NCBI GenBank assembly: GCA_016716745.1
Contig: JADJVD010000004.1
Coordinates: 310,001 to 374,000 of the forward strand
DNA: 64,000 nucleotides
Source: Hyphomicrobiales bacterium
GTDB taxonomy: Bacteria; Pseudomonadota; Alphaproteobacteria; Rhizobiales; Beijerinckiaceae
Direction of reading: 5' to 3'
Made by a program: the position numbers and the translations under genes. Shown here piece after piece: positions 8,774 to 16,922 of the stretch. The first letter of the stretch is position 1, and each line of letters starts with the position of its first letter. The notes under the pieces are model-generated. The model was not told the origin of the DNA and did not search any database. It saw only the letters and a list, made by a program, of their open reading frames with translations.

Positions 8774-9280
8774 ATGACGATCGATGTTCCTGCGCTGCGC
8801 CGGTTCGCCGCCGCGCGCGCAATGGCGACGCTGGCGCTCGCCCTGGCGGCGCTGATCGCGTTGGCGCTGGCGCGGCCCGGCGCCTTCGCGGCCGACGCGC
8901 AGGAGGCGCTCGAGCCGCTCGCCATCGAGGCGTCCGGCAAGACCTACGATTTCAAGGTCGAGGTCATGCGCACCGATTCGGAGCGCGCCAAGGGCCTGAT
9001 GTTCCGCCGCTACATGGCGGAGGATCGCGGCATGCTGTTCGACTTCAAGACCGAGCAGACCGTGACGATGTGGATGCGCAACACCTTCATCCCGCTCGAC
9101 ATGATTTTTATCGGCCGGGACGGCAGGATCGTCGGCGTGGCCGAAAACACCGAGCCGATGTCGGAGCGCATCATTCCCTCCGGCGCGCCGGCCCTCGCCG
9201 TTCTCGAGGTGAACGCCGGCACGGCCGCGCGGCTCGGCGTCAAGATCGGCGACCGCATCCGCCATACTTTGTTCAAGTGA
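8774..9280 (+). CDS. Exported DUF192 protein
   Basis: 168 residues. A signal peptide or anchor covers about residues 15-40 (ALALAALIALALARPGAFA). The rest is the DUF192 domain: SERAKGLMFRRYMAEDRGMLFDF, then VTMWMRNTFIPLDMIFI, and AVLEVNAGTAARLGVKIGDRI. DUF192 proteins are small beta-rich periplasmic or extracellular proteins without an assigned activity. Followed by tRNA-Pro on the same strand. Confidence 0.85.
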   Translation: MTIDVPALRRFAAARAMATLALALAALIALALARPGAFAADAQEALEPLAIEASGKTYDFKVEVMRTDSERAKGLMFRRYMAEDRGMLFDFKTEQTVTMWMRNTFIPLDMIFIGRDGRIVGVAENTEPMSERIIPSGAPALAVLEVNAGTAARLGVKIGDRIRHTLFK

Positions 9281-9362
9281 GGCGGCGCCATGCGGAACGT
9301 GCGCGCTTGTTTCGCCCCGGCGGCGCGTGCTAGCTCCAGAGCGGCTCTGGCCGTTCGCCCGG

Positions 9363-9439
9363 CGGGGTATGGCGCAGCCTGGTAGCGCATCTGCTTTGGG
9401 AGCAGAGGGTCGCAGGTTCGAATCCTGCTGCCCCGACCA
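9363..9439 (+). tRNA. tRNA-Pro (anticodon UGG)
   Basis: Acceptor CGGGGTA/TGCCCCG, anticodon loop TTTGGGA (TGG), T-arm GCAGGTTCGAATCCTGC, encoded CCA. 77 nt. Confidence 0.95.
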
Positions 9440-9478
9440 CGGGCGGCGACAGAGCAGGACAACGGAAGCGATCGAGCG

Positions 9479-9784
9479 ATGACGGCACGCATCTACAGCC
9501 CGGCCAAGAGCGCGACCCAGCAGGGGCAGGCCAAGACCCGTTTCTGGTTCCTCGAATACGAGCCTGAGCGCCCGCGCGAGGTCGAGCCGCTGATGGGCTG
9601 GACCGCCTCCGGGGACATGAAGCAGCAGCTGCGCCTGCGCTTCGACACGCTCGACGAGGCGGTGTCCTACTGCGAGCGCAACCATATCCCTTACCGGATC
9701 GAGCCGCAGAGCCGGCCGGCCCGGCGGATCATGGCTTATTCGGACAATTTCAAGTCCGGCCGAATCGGCCAGTGGACGCACTGA
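9479..9784 (+). CDS. NDUFS4-like accessory subunit of NADH:ubiquinone oxidoreductase (complex I)
   Basis: 101 residues, the size of the alphaproteobacterial homologue of mitochondrial NDUFS4. The central region (RFWFLEYEPERPREVEPLMG, then LRLRFDTLDEAVSYCE) and the C-terminal YSDNFKSGRIGQWTH match the 'ETC complex I subunit conserved region'. In mitochondria this subunit stabilises the NADH-oxidising arm. The gene sits between tRNA-Pro and tRNA-Arg, far from any nuo genes in this window. Confidence 0.88.
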   Translation: MTARIYSPAKSATQQGQAKTRFWFLEYEPERPREVEPLMGWTASGDMKQQLRLRFDTLDEAVSYCERNHIPYRIEPQSRPARRIMAYSDNFKSGRIGQWTH

Positions 9785-9803
9785 TGGCGTCCGCCGGCGC
9801 CAC

Positions 9804-9881
9804 GGCCCCGTAGCTCAGCTGGATTAGAGCAGCCGCCTTCTAAGCGGCAGGTCGCAGGTTCGAGCCCTGCCGGGGTCGCCA
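9804..9881 (+). tRNA. tRNA-Arg (anticodon UCU)
   Basis: Acceptor GGCCCCG/CGGGGTC, anticodon loop CTTCTAA (TCT), T-arm GCAGGTTCGAGCCCTGC, encoded CCA. 78 nt, one base longer than usual in the D-loop region. Confidence 0.93.
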
Positions 9882-9902
9882 GCCGACCGCGCCCGCCCGC
9901 GC

Positions 9903-10952
9903 TCAGGCGGGCGGCTTTGCGAGGTCCGGCGTCGGCCAGATCGACACGAACACCGACAGCGCGACGGGGCCGAGGATCAGCCCGTCGAAGCCGAGCGCGG
10001 CCATCGCGCCGAGGGTGACGAGCAGCACGGCGTAATCGGGCAGGCCGGTGTCGCCGCCCACCACCCACGGCCGGACGACGTTGTCGACCATGCTGATGAC
10101 GCCGACGCCGACGGCGACAACGAACAAGGCGGCGCCGGCCGATCCGGTCGCCAGCAGGTAGAGCGCCGCCGGCGCCCAGACCAGCGCCGCGCCGACCAGC
10201 GGCACGATCGAGGTCAGGCCCATCGCCACGCCCCACAGGATCGGGCTGGCGAAACCGACGGCCCACAGCATCGCCGCGCCGAGCGCCCCCTCGACCAGCG
10301 CGACCGCGACGATGCCCTTGAGCGTCGCCCGCACGACGGTCGCGACGTCGGCGCCGATTGTCTCGATATCGGCGGCGTCCGCCAGCGCGGAGCGGCGCAG
10401 CGCGAGGAGAATGCGGCGAGCGTCGCGCAGCAGGAAGAATTGCAGGTAAATGGCGAGCAGCAGGTTGCCGATGAAGGTCGCCATCGTCTGCCCGACCGCC
10501 ACGGCCTGCGCGCCGATGGCGCCGAGATTGGCGCTGAACTTCTCGCCGATCGCGCGTTGCAATGCGCCCGAGCCCGTCAGGCCGAGCGAGCCGAGCGCCT
10601 TGCGCGCCCAGTCGGGCAGGCCGGCGACGGTCCGGTCGACGGCGCCGCGCAGCGCGTCGGCGAGCGATTGCCCATCGCCGACGAAGCCCTGAAGCTCCTG
10701 CAGCGCCGTCGCGCCGACCAGCAGCAACGGGCCGATGACGAGGAGGCAGGTGACGAGCAGGGCGGCGGCGGCCGCCTTGCTCTCGCCCCAGCCGCGCGCC
10801 CGGAAGCTGCGATGCAGCGGATAGAACAGGATGGCCAGCGTCGTCGCCCAGACGATCGGGCTCGCCAGCGGCCACAGCACATAGGCGAGCGCCGCGCCCG
10901 ACAGGACGTAAAGCGCAAGCCGCACTCGGCGCGTGGTGGCGCTGTCGCCCAT
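9903..10952 (-). CDS. AI-2E family transporter (PerM-like permease), first copy
   Basis: 349 residues with about eight membrane helices and a central soluble stretch (about 95-165), the standard layout of this family. The conserved end is seen: GLTSIVPLVGAALVWAPAALY, then the polar segment DNVVRPWVVGG and a final helix pair. The family was named for autoinducer-2 export, but members include sodium/proton antiporters, so the substrate is unknown. I chose ATG 10952; the longer open frame would run into the divergent phosphatase start at 11071. A second family member lies at 34598-35725. Confidence 0.82.
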   Translation of the reverse strand: MGDSATTRRVRLALYVLSGAALAYVLWPLASPIVWATTLAILFYPLHRSFRARGWGESKAAAAALLVTCLLVIGPLLLVGATALQELQGFVGDGQSLADALRGAVDRTVAGLPDWARKALGSLGLTGSGALQRAIGEKFSANLGAIGAQAVAVGQTMATFIGNLLLAIYLQFFLLRDARRILLALRRSALADAADIETIGADVATVVRATLKGIVAVALVEGALGAAMLWAVGFASPILWGVAMGLTSIVPLVGAALVWAPAALYLLATGSAGAALFVVAVGVGVISMVDNVVRPWVVGGDTGLPDYAVLLVTLGAMAALGFDGLILGPVALSVFVSIWPTPDLAKPPA

Positions 10953-11070
10953 GCCGCCCCCCGGCGCGACGCCGGGATGGGCCGCGCGCGGCGAGGAGAC
11001 TGCCCGATTCCTGCGCCGGCCGATACCGAAGCGGGTCGACAATCGCGCCGGTGGAGGCCATGTCTCGGGC

Positions 11071-11919
11071 ATGAGCAGCGACGACGACGCGAGAGCGGCC
11101 GCGACGGGGACGGCCGGGAGGGCCAGTCTGGCGCACGAGGTCCGGCAATTGCTGGGACATTGGCGCAGGACCGACCATCAGGCGCCGCCCTATCCGCTCA
11201 TGAAGCTGGCGCTCGCGCTGGCGGCGACGGCCGCGCTGGTGCTCGTGGCCGGGGAATATCTCGACGAGCGGCTGATCCGCGCCGCGCCCGGCCTGCCGCC
11301 GGCGGCGATGACGTTCTTCCGCTGGATGACGGACATCGGAACCTCGGCCTGGATGTGGGCGGTCGCCGCGCCGGTGGCGGCGTGGGCGATGTCGCGCCGG
11401 CGCACGGGCCTCGGGGCGAGGGTCGACGCCGGATTGCTGGTGATCGCCCAGCGCGCGCTCTACATGATGGCCACGCTGCTGCTCGCGCTGGCGATTTCGC
11501 AGACGCTGAAGCAGATCGTCGGGCGCGGACGGCCGACGCTGATCGATCAGGTCGGGCCGTTCTATTTCGATTCCTTCGCGTTGCGGTGGTCGCAGGCGAG
11601 CTTTCCGTCCGGCCACTCGACCACTGCCTTCGCGGCCTCGGTCGCGCTGGCCTTCTTCGCGCCGGGCTGGCGCGCGCCGCTGCTGACGCTGGCGGTCCTG
11701 ATCGCCGTGTCGCGCGTCGCGCTCGGCGTGCATTACCCGAGCGATGTGATCGCCGGCGCCTTCGTCGGGACGTTCTCGGCCCTGTTCGTCGCGCGCGCCT
11801 TCGCGCGGCGCGGGATCGCCTTCATCTGGCGCGACGGGCGTCTCGTGGTGCGTGGGCGCGGGCTCGCGTCGAGGGCGGCGAAGACCGCGCTCCGCGGTCA
11901 GCCGAGGGCGGCGCGGTAG
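11071..11919 (+). CDS. PAP2-superfamily membrane phosphatase
   Basis: 282 residues, about six membrane helices. The three parts of the acid phosphatase signature are present: KQIVGRGRP, PSGH in QASFPSGHST, and SRVALGVHYPSD. These form the active site of lipid phosphatases such as PgpB, which act on phosphatidate or undecaprenyl pyrophosphate at the outer face of the inner membrane. ATG 11071 was chosen; the gene is divergent from the permease at 9903-10952 and its last 22 bases overlap the convergent metC-type gene. Confidence 0.85.
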   Translation: MSSDDDARAAATGTAGRASLAHEVRQLLGHWRRTDHQAPPYPLMKLALALAATAALVLVAGEYLDERLIRAAPGLPPAAMTFFRWMTDIGTSAWMWAVAAPVAAWAMSRRRTGLGARVDAGLLVIAQRALYMMATLLLALAISQTLKQIVGRGRPTLIDQVGPFYFDSFALRWSQASFPSGHSTTAFAASVALAFFAPGWRAPLLTLAVLIAVSRVALGVHYPSDVIAGAFVGTFSALFVARAFARRGIAFIWRDGRLVVRGRGLASRAAKTALRGQPRAAR

Positions 11920-13087
11920 CGCGCGAAGCCACGGTCGAGATCGGTCTTGAGATCGTCGAGATCCTCGAAGCCGATCTGCAGACGCAGACCAAGCCCTTCG
12001 GGGTCCCATTTCGTCGCCGTGCGGTAGGTGCGGCAGTCGAACGGGATGATCAGGCTCTCGTAGCCGCCCCATGAAAAGCCGAGGCCGAACAGCTCCATGC
12101 CGTCGAGCATGGCCGCCACCGCGTTCATGTCATGCGTCTTCAGGATGACCGAGAACAGGCCCGTCGAACCGAGGAAGTCGCGTTTCCAGATGTCGTGGCC
12201 CGGACAGTCGGGCAAAGCAGGATGCAGCACGCGCGAGACCTCGGGACGGGCCTGCATCCAGCGCGCCATCTCGAGGCCGACGCGCTGGGCTTCGTCGATG
12301 CGCAGCCGCATCGTGCGCAGGCCGCGCAGCGCGAGAAAGCAATCCTCCGGGCCGGCGCAGGCCGAGATCAGCGCGAAGGTGTCGCGCAGCGCGCTTTGGC
12401 CCAGGCCGCGTTGGCGCTGACCAGGCCGAGAAGCAAATCGGAATGGCCCGAGAGATACTTGGTGCCCGCCTCGACGGCGAGGTCGACGCCGCGCTCGTGC
12501 GGGGGGAAAAAGATCGGCGTCGCCCAGGTGTTGTCCATGATCACGCAGGCGCCGGCGCGGTGCGCGATCTCGGCGATGGCCGGCACGTCCTGCATCTCGA
12601 AGGAATGCGAGCCGGGCGCCTCGAGAAACACGACCTTCGTGTTGCGGCGCATCAAACGCTCGATGCCGGCGCCGATCACGGGATCGTAATATTCGATCTC
12701 GACGCCGAGCTTCCGCAACAGCCCGTCGGCGAAATTGCGCGTGGGGCGATAGACCGAGTCGCAGACGAGAACGTGATCGCCCGCTGCGGCGGCCGTGAAC
12801 AACGCCAGCGCGATGGCCGCGAGCCCGGAGGGCGCGAGCGCGGTCGTCGCCGCGCCGGACAGTTCGCTCCAGGCCTCCTCGAGGTTGCGGATCGTGGGCG
12901 TTCCCGCCGTCCCGTAAGAGAACCGCGCGTCGCGCTTCATCAACGATTCGGTATCGGGATAAAGCACGGTGGAGCCGCGATAGATCGGCGTGTTGATGAA
13001 GCCGAACTGCTCCGAAGGATCGCGCCCCGAGTGGACGAGCTTCGTGCGCGAGCGAAGGCCCCGGCGGGTTTCGTCCGACAGTCTCAT
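11898..13087 (-). pseudogene. metC: Cystathionine beta-lyase, frameshifted
   Basis: PLP-dependent Cys/Met metabolism enzyme that would cleave cystathionine to homocysteine. The N-terminal part (from ATG 13087) contains TKLVHSGRDP, PIYRGSTVLYP, YGTAGTPT and the PLP-lysine region GTKYLSGHSD. The C-terminal part (SALRDTFALISACAGPED to the end) is in another frame. The switch occurs at about 12391-12403, where one base appears to be missing: the reading NAAWAK should continue into SALRDT. If repaired the protein is about 396 residues, normal for the family. As written, the product would lose its last 160 residues. It may be a sequencing indel; homopolymers (CCC, TTT) flank the site. Confidence 0.82.
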
Positions 13088-13103
13088 GGGCGGCGCGCTC
13101 CTT

Positions 13104-13149
13104 CTTGTGGCGGCGCAATAGGCAGCCTTGTGGCGGCGCAATAGGCAGC
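13104..13149. repeat. Perfect tandem 23-bp duplication in the metC promoter region
   Basis: The unit beginning CTTGTGGCGGCGCAATAGGC occupies 13104-13126 and again 13127-13149 without mismatch. The upstream copy (relative to metC) contains the putative -10 box. Confidence 0.9.
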
Positions 13150-13168
13150 GCGTTTGAAATCGCGTCAA
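13140..13168 (-). promoter_or_regulatory. Putative sigma-70 promoter of the metC-type gene
   Basis: On the minus strand a TTGACG -35 box (13163-13168) lies 17 bases from a CCTATT -10 box (13140-13145). The start codon is 53 bases downstream. Confidence 0.45.
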
Positions 13169-13192
13169 GCCTCGCAAATTGGCGGCCCGGGC

Positions 13193-13221
13193 TTGACCCG
13201 TCGTCGAAACCTGCTTGGATG
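13193..13221 (+). promoter_or_regulatory. Putative promoter of the aap operon
   Basis: CTTGACC with -35 TTGACC (13193-13198), a 17-base spacer and a weak -10 TGGATG (13216-13221). It lies about 100 bases before aapJ, leaving a 5' leader. Confidence 0.35.
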
Positions 13222-13321
13222 GCGTTACGCGAGGATCACGCTTGCGCCGAATGCGGGGCTTGGGTCGGTGTTGCCGGATCCCGGGACCTCGCAGACGGAT
13301 AAATGGGGAGACCACAGGATC

Positions 13322-14338
13322 ATGAAACTCAAGATCGCTTCGCTCGCGGCTTTCGCGGCGCTCGCCGTCGCGCCGCTCGCGGCGTCGGCCGGAACGCTTG
13401 ACACGATCAAGCAGCGCGGCTCGCTCGCCTGCGGGTCGAACACGGGTCTGGCCGGCTTCGGCATGCCTGACGAGAAGGGCGTGTGGACGGGTCTCGACGT
13501 CGAGTTCTGCCGCGCTGTCGCGGCGGCGATCTTCAACGACGCGACGAAGGTGAAGTTCGTCCCGCTGTCGGCGAAGGATCGCTTCACGGCGCTGCAGTCG
13601 GGCGAGGTCGACGTGCTGGCGCGCAACGGCACCGTGACGCTCTCCCGCGACACGACGCTCGGCCTGAACTGGGGCCCGCCGAACTATTTCGACGGCCAGG
13701 GCTTCATGGTGCGCAAGAAGCTCAACATCGCCTCGGCCAAGGAGCTGAACGGCGCCTCCGTCTGCGTGCAGCAGGGCACGACGACCGAACTCAACCTCGC
13801 CGACTACTTCCGCGCCAACAACATGAAGTACGAGGGCGTGGTGTTCGCCACGTCGGAAGAGACGCTGAAGGCGTATGATTCCGGCCGCTGCGACGCCTTC
13901 ACGACGGACGCCTCGGGCCTCTACTCCGAGCGCATCAAGCTGGTGAACCCGGACGAGCACGTCGTGCTTCCCGAGATCATCTCGAAGGAGCCGCTCGCCC
14001 CGGCCGTGCGCCATGGCGACGACCAGTGGTTCGACATCGTCAAGTGGACGCACTACGCGATGCTGACCGCCGAAGAGCTCGGCGTGACGCAGAAGAACGT
14101 CGACGAGATGATGAAGTCGACCAATCCGGAAGTGAAGCGCCTGCTCGGCACGGAAGGCAAGTTCGGCGAAGGCCTCGGCCTGACCAACGACTGGGCCTAC
14201 CGGATCATCAAGCTCGTCGGCAATTACGGCGAGTCGTTCGAGCGCAACGTCGGCGAAAGCTCGAAGCTGAAGATCAAGCGCGGCCTCAACGCGCAGTGGA
14301 CCAAGGGCGGCCTGCAGTACGCGCTGCCGATCCGCTGA
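13322..14338 (+). CDS. aapJ: General L-amino acid ABC transporter, periplasmic binding protein (copy 1)
   Basis: 338 residues with a signal peptide (cleavage expected after ASA, about residue 22). It binds L-amino acids in the periplasm and delivers them to AapQM. Family features: GTLDTIKQRGSLACG at the mature N-terminus, VEFCRAVAAAIF, SRDTTLGLNWGPPNYFDGQG, CVQQGTTTELNLADYF, HGDDQWFDIVKWTHYAM and the C-terminal GGLQYALPIR. ATG 13322 follows a GGGGAGA site. It is separated from copy 2 by a terminator, which would favour high binding-protein expression relative to the permease. Confidence 0.93.
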   Translation: MKLKIASLAAFAALAVAPLAASAGTLDTIKQRGSLACGSNTGLAGFGMPDEKGVWTGLDVEFCRAVAAAIFNDATKVKFVPLSAKDRFTALQSGEVDVLARNGTVTLSRDTTLGLNWGPPNYFDGQGFMVRKKLNIASAKELNGASVCVQQGTTTELNLADYFRANNMKYEGVVFATSEETLKAYDSGRCDAFTTDASGLYSERIKLVNPDEHVVLPEIISKEPLAPAVRHGDDQWFDIVKWTHYAMLTAEELGVTQKNVDEMMKSTNPEVKRLLGTEGKFGEGLGLTNDWAYRIIKLVGNYGESFERNVGESSKLKIKRGLNAQWTKGGLQYALPIR

Positions 14339-14345
14339 GGACATC

Positions 14346-14375
14346 GGGGCCGGAGGTCATCTCCGGCCCCTTCTC
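14346..14375 (+). terminator. Hairpin terminator after aapJ copy 1
   Basis: Perfect 10-bp stem GGGGCCGGAG / CTCCGGCCCC with a 5-base loop GTCAT, followed by TTCTC. The short T tract suggests partial termination. Confidence 0.7.
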
Positions 14376-14484
14376 ACGTCCGATTTCGATTTAGGGATTT
14401 GCAGACGGCGCCGCGCGGCACATCGTTTGCTGCGCCAGACCGGCGACGAAGCCGGCGGCAATGCTGCGCGCAGGGGGTTACAGG

Positions 14485-15498
14485 ATGGGTAGGGCAGGGT
14501 TCGTTTTCGGCGTGGTTCTCACGCTTGCGACAGCAGGGGGGGCGGCGGCCGGAACACTCGATACGGCGCGCCAACGCGGCGCAGTGATCTGCGGCGTTTC
14601 GACCGGCGTCGCAGGCTTCTCCCTCGCCGACGAGCAAGGCGTGCAGAAGGGCCTCGATTCCGATTTCTGCCGCGCCGTAGCGGCGGCCGTTTTCGGCGAC
14701 GCGACCAAGGTCAAGTACATCAAGACCACCTCGAAGGATCGGTTCACCGTCCTGCAGTCGGGCGAGATCGACCTGCTGGCGCGCAACTCGACGTGGTCGC
14801 TCTCGCGCGACACGCAGTTCGGCCTCAACTTCACGGGCGTGAACTATTTCGACGGCCAGGGCTTCATGGTGCGCAAGTCGCTGAACCTGAAGTCCGCCAA
14901 GGACCTCGCCGGCGCCTCGATCTGCGTGCAGCAGGGCACGACGACCGAGCTGAACCTCGCCGACTATTTCCGCGCCAACAATCTGAAGTTCGAGCCGGTG
15001 GTGTTCGAACAGATCGACGACGTGACCAAGGCCTACGACGCCGGGCGCTGCGACGCGATCACCAACGACGCCTCCGGCCTCTACACGAACCGTCTCAAGC
15101 TCGAGAAGCCGGACGACCACATCGTGTTGCCGGAAGTGATCTCCAAGGAGCCGCTCGGCCCGATCGTGCGCCACGGCGACGACCAGTGGTTCGATATCGT
15201 GAAGTGGGTCCACTACGCGATGGTCAACGCGGAAGAGGCGGGCGTTTCGAGCGCCAATGTCGATGCGATGCTGAAGTCGACCAATCCCGACGTGCGCCGT
15301 CTGCTCGGCGCCGAGGGCGAGTTCGGCAAGGGCCTCGGCCTCGGCAACGACTGGGTCGCGCAGATCGTCAAGCAGGTCGGCAATTACGGCGAGGTGTTCG
15401 AGCGCAATCTCGGGCTGTCGACGCGGTTGAAGATCGAGCGCGGCCAGAACAAGCTGTGGACGCAGGGCGGCCTGCAATATGCGCCGCCGATCCGCTGA
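14485..15498 (+). CDS. aapJ: General L-amino acid ABC transporter, periplasmic binding protein (copy 2)
   Basis: 337 residues, clearly paralogous to copy 1 along its length (shared NYFDGQGFMVRK, ICVQQGTTTELNLADYFRANN, ISKEPLGP, GGLQYAPPIR). Differences are spread evenly, so this is an old duplication, not an assembly repeat. ATG 14485 is preferred over 14461 because GGGGG lies nine bases upstream and the signal peptide (MGRAGFVFGVVLTLATAGG) begins there. It is 58 bases before aapQ, so it is the binding protein most tightly linked to the permease genes. Confidence 0.9.
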   Translation: MGRAGFVFGVVLTLATAGGAAAGTLDTARQRGAVICGVSTGVAGFSLADEQGVQKGLDSDFCRAVAAAVFGDATKVKYIKTTSKDRFTVLQSGEIDLLARNSTWSLSRDTQFGLNFTGVNYFDGQGFMVRKSLNLKSAKDLAGASICVQQGTTTELNLADYFRANNLKFEPVVFEQIDDVTKAYDAGRCDAITNDASGLYTNRLKLEKPDDHIVLPEVISKEPLGPIVRHGDDQWFDIVKWVHYAMVNAEEAGVSSANVDAMLKSTNPDVRRLLGAEGEFGKGLGLGNDWVAQIVKQVGNYGEVFERNLGLSTRLKIERGQNKLWTQGGLQYAPPIR

Positions 15499-15556
15499 TC
15501 GGCGGGCCTTCGGGCGGGCAACAGAAAGGACGGCCAGTTCGGCATCGGGGGGACAC

Positions 15557-16919
15557 ATGACGGACCAAACGGCACATGAAGAGACGGCCAAGGTTTCGCC
15601 GCTCTACGATCCGAAGGTGCGTGGCCTCGTCTTTCAGGCGTTGCTGCTCGCGCTGGTGATCTTCCTTTTCTACGCGGCGATCACCAACGCCATCGACAAC
15701 CTGAACAGGCAGAAGATCGCCGCCGGCTTCGGGTTCTGGAACAATGTGTCGGGTTTCGACATCAACCAGACCCTGATCTGCGTTCTGGGTCGGTCTCCTG
15801 AACACGTTGCTGGTGGCCTCCATCGGCATCGTGCTGGCGACGTTTCTCGGCTTCTCGATCGGCGTGGCGCGGCTCTCCTCGAACTGGATCGTGGCGAAGC
15901 TCGCGATGATCTACGTCGAGATGATCCGCAACATCCCGCTGCTGCTGCAATTGCTGTTCTGGTACAACGCGGTGCTGAAGCCGCTGCCCAATCCGCGCCA
16001 GTCGATCGCGCTTCCGGTCATCTCGCTCGGCATGCCGGAGGTGTTGCCGACGGTGCTCGCGGTCGCGGCGTTCGCGGTCGGCTGGTTTCTTTACCGGCGC
16101 GCCAGGACGGGCGTCGAGTCGACGGCGACGATGATCGCCTCCACCGGCGGGTCGGTGCTGATGGCGGTCGCCGTGCTGGGCTGGCTCGGCTATGGCGGCC
16201 TGTTCCGGTTCGCCGGTCAGGCCGGCGTGTTCCTCAACAATCGCGGGCTGATCTTTCCCGATCCGACGGTGCAGCCCGGTTTCGAGGCGGTGCTCGCGGC
16301 GCTCGCGCTTGGCGTCGTCGGCGCGATCGCCTTCCGCTGGTGGGCGCGCAAGCGGCAGGCGGAGACCGGCCAGCAGGCGCCGGTCGGCCTCGTCGCGCTC
16401 GGGCTCATCGTCGTGCTTCCGCTGCTGGTGTTCCTCGCGATGGGGCGGCCGATCAGCCTGACCTATCCCGAGTTGAAAGGCTTCAACTATCAGGGCGGCC
16501 TGCAGGTCTATCCCGAATTCGTCGCGCTGCTGCTCGGCCTCGTCACCTACACGGCGGGCTTCATCGCCGAGATCGTGCGCGCGGGCATTCTGGCGGTGTC
16601 GAAGGGGCAGACGGAGGCGGCGCATGCGGTCGGCCTCAGGCCCGGGCCGACCTTGAAGCTCGTCGTCATCCCGCAGGCCATGCGCGTGATCATCCCGCCG
16701 CTGACGAGCCAGTATCTCAATCTGACGAAGAACTCGTCGCTGGCGGTGTTCATCGGCTACCCCGATCTCGTGCAGATCTTCACCGGCACCGTGCTGAACC
16801 AGACCGGGCAGGCGGTGGAGGTGGTGGCGATCACCATGCTCGTCTATCTGACGATCTCGCTGACGACGGCGGGTTTCATGAACTGGTACAACGCGCGCAA
16901 GGCGCTGGTGGAGCGCTGA
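15557..16919 (+). pseudogene. aapQ: Amino acid ABC transporter permease AapQ, disrupted by a small deletion
   Basis: Inner-membrane permease that pairs with AapM. The N-terminus (ATG 15557) reads MTDQTAHEETAKVSPLYDPK, a first helix, and GFDINQTLI up to base 15778. The rest, starting AFWVGLLNTLL at 15780, is in a different frame and runs to the stop at 16917-16919. Family members carry about ten residues between these two motifs, whereas here a single base remains, so roughly 29 nt are missing. The downstream part keeps the permease motif EAAHAVGLRPGPTLKLVVIPQA. As written the gene cannot make a full permease, although a start at 15807 (TTG) or nearby could yield a truncated one. Confidence 0.82.
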
Positions 16920-16922
16920 GCC

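Noticed and set aside
13088..13321. Possible SAM riboswitch ahead of the metC-type gene
   Set aside because: None of the conserved segments of the SAM-II element are visible, and the leader is mostly the 23-bp duplication.
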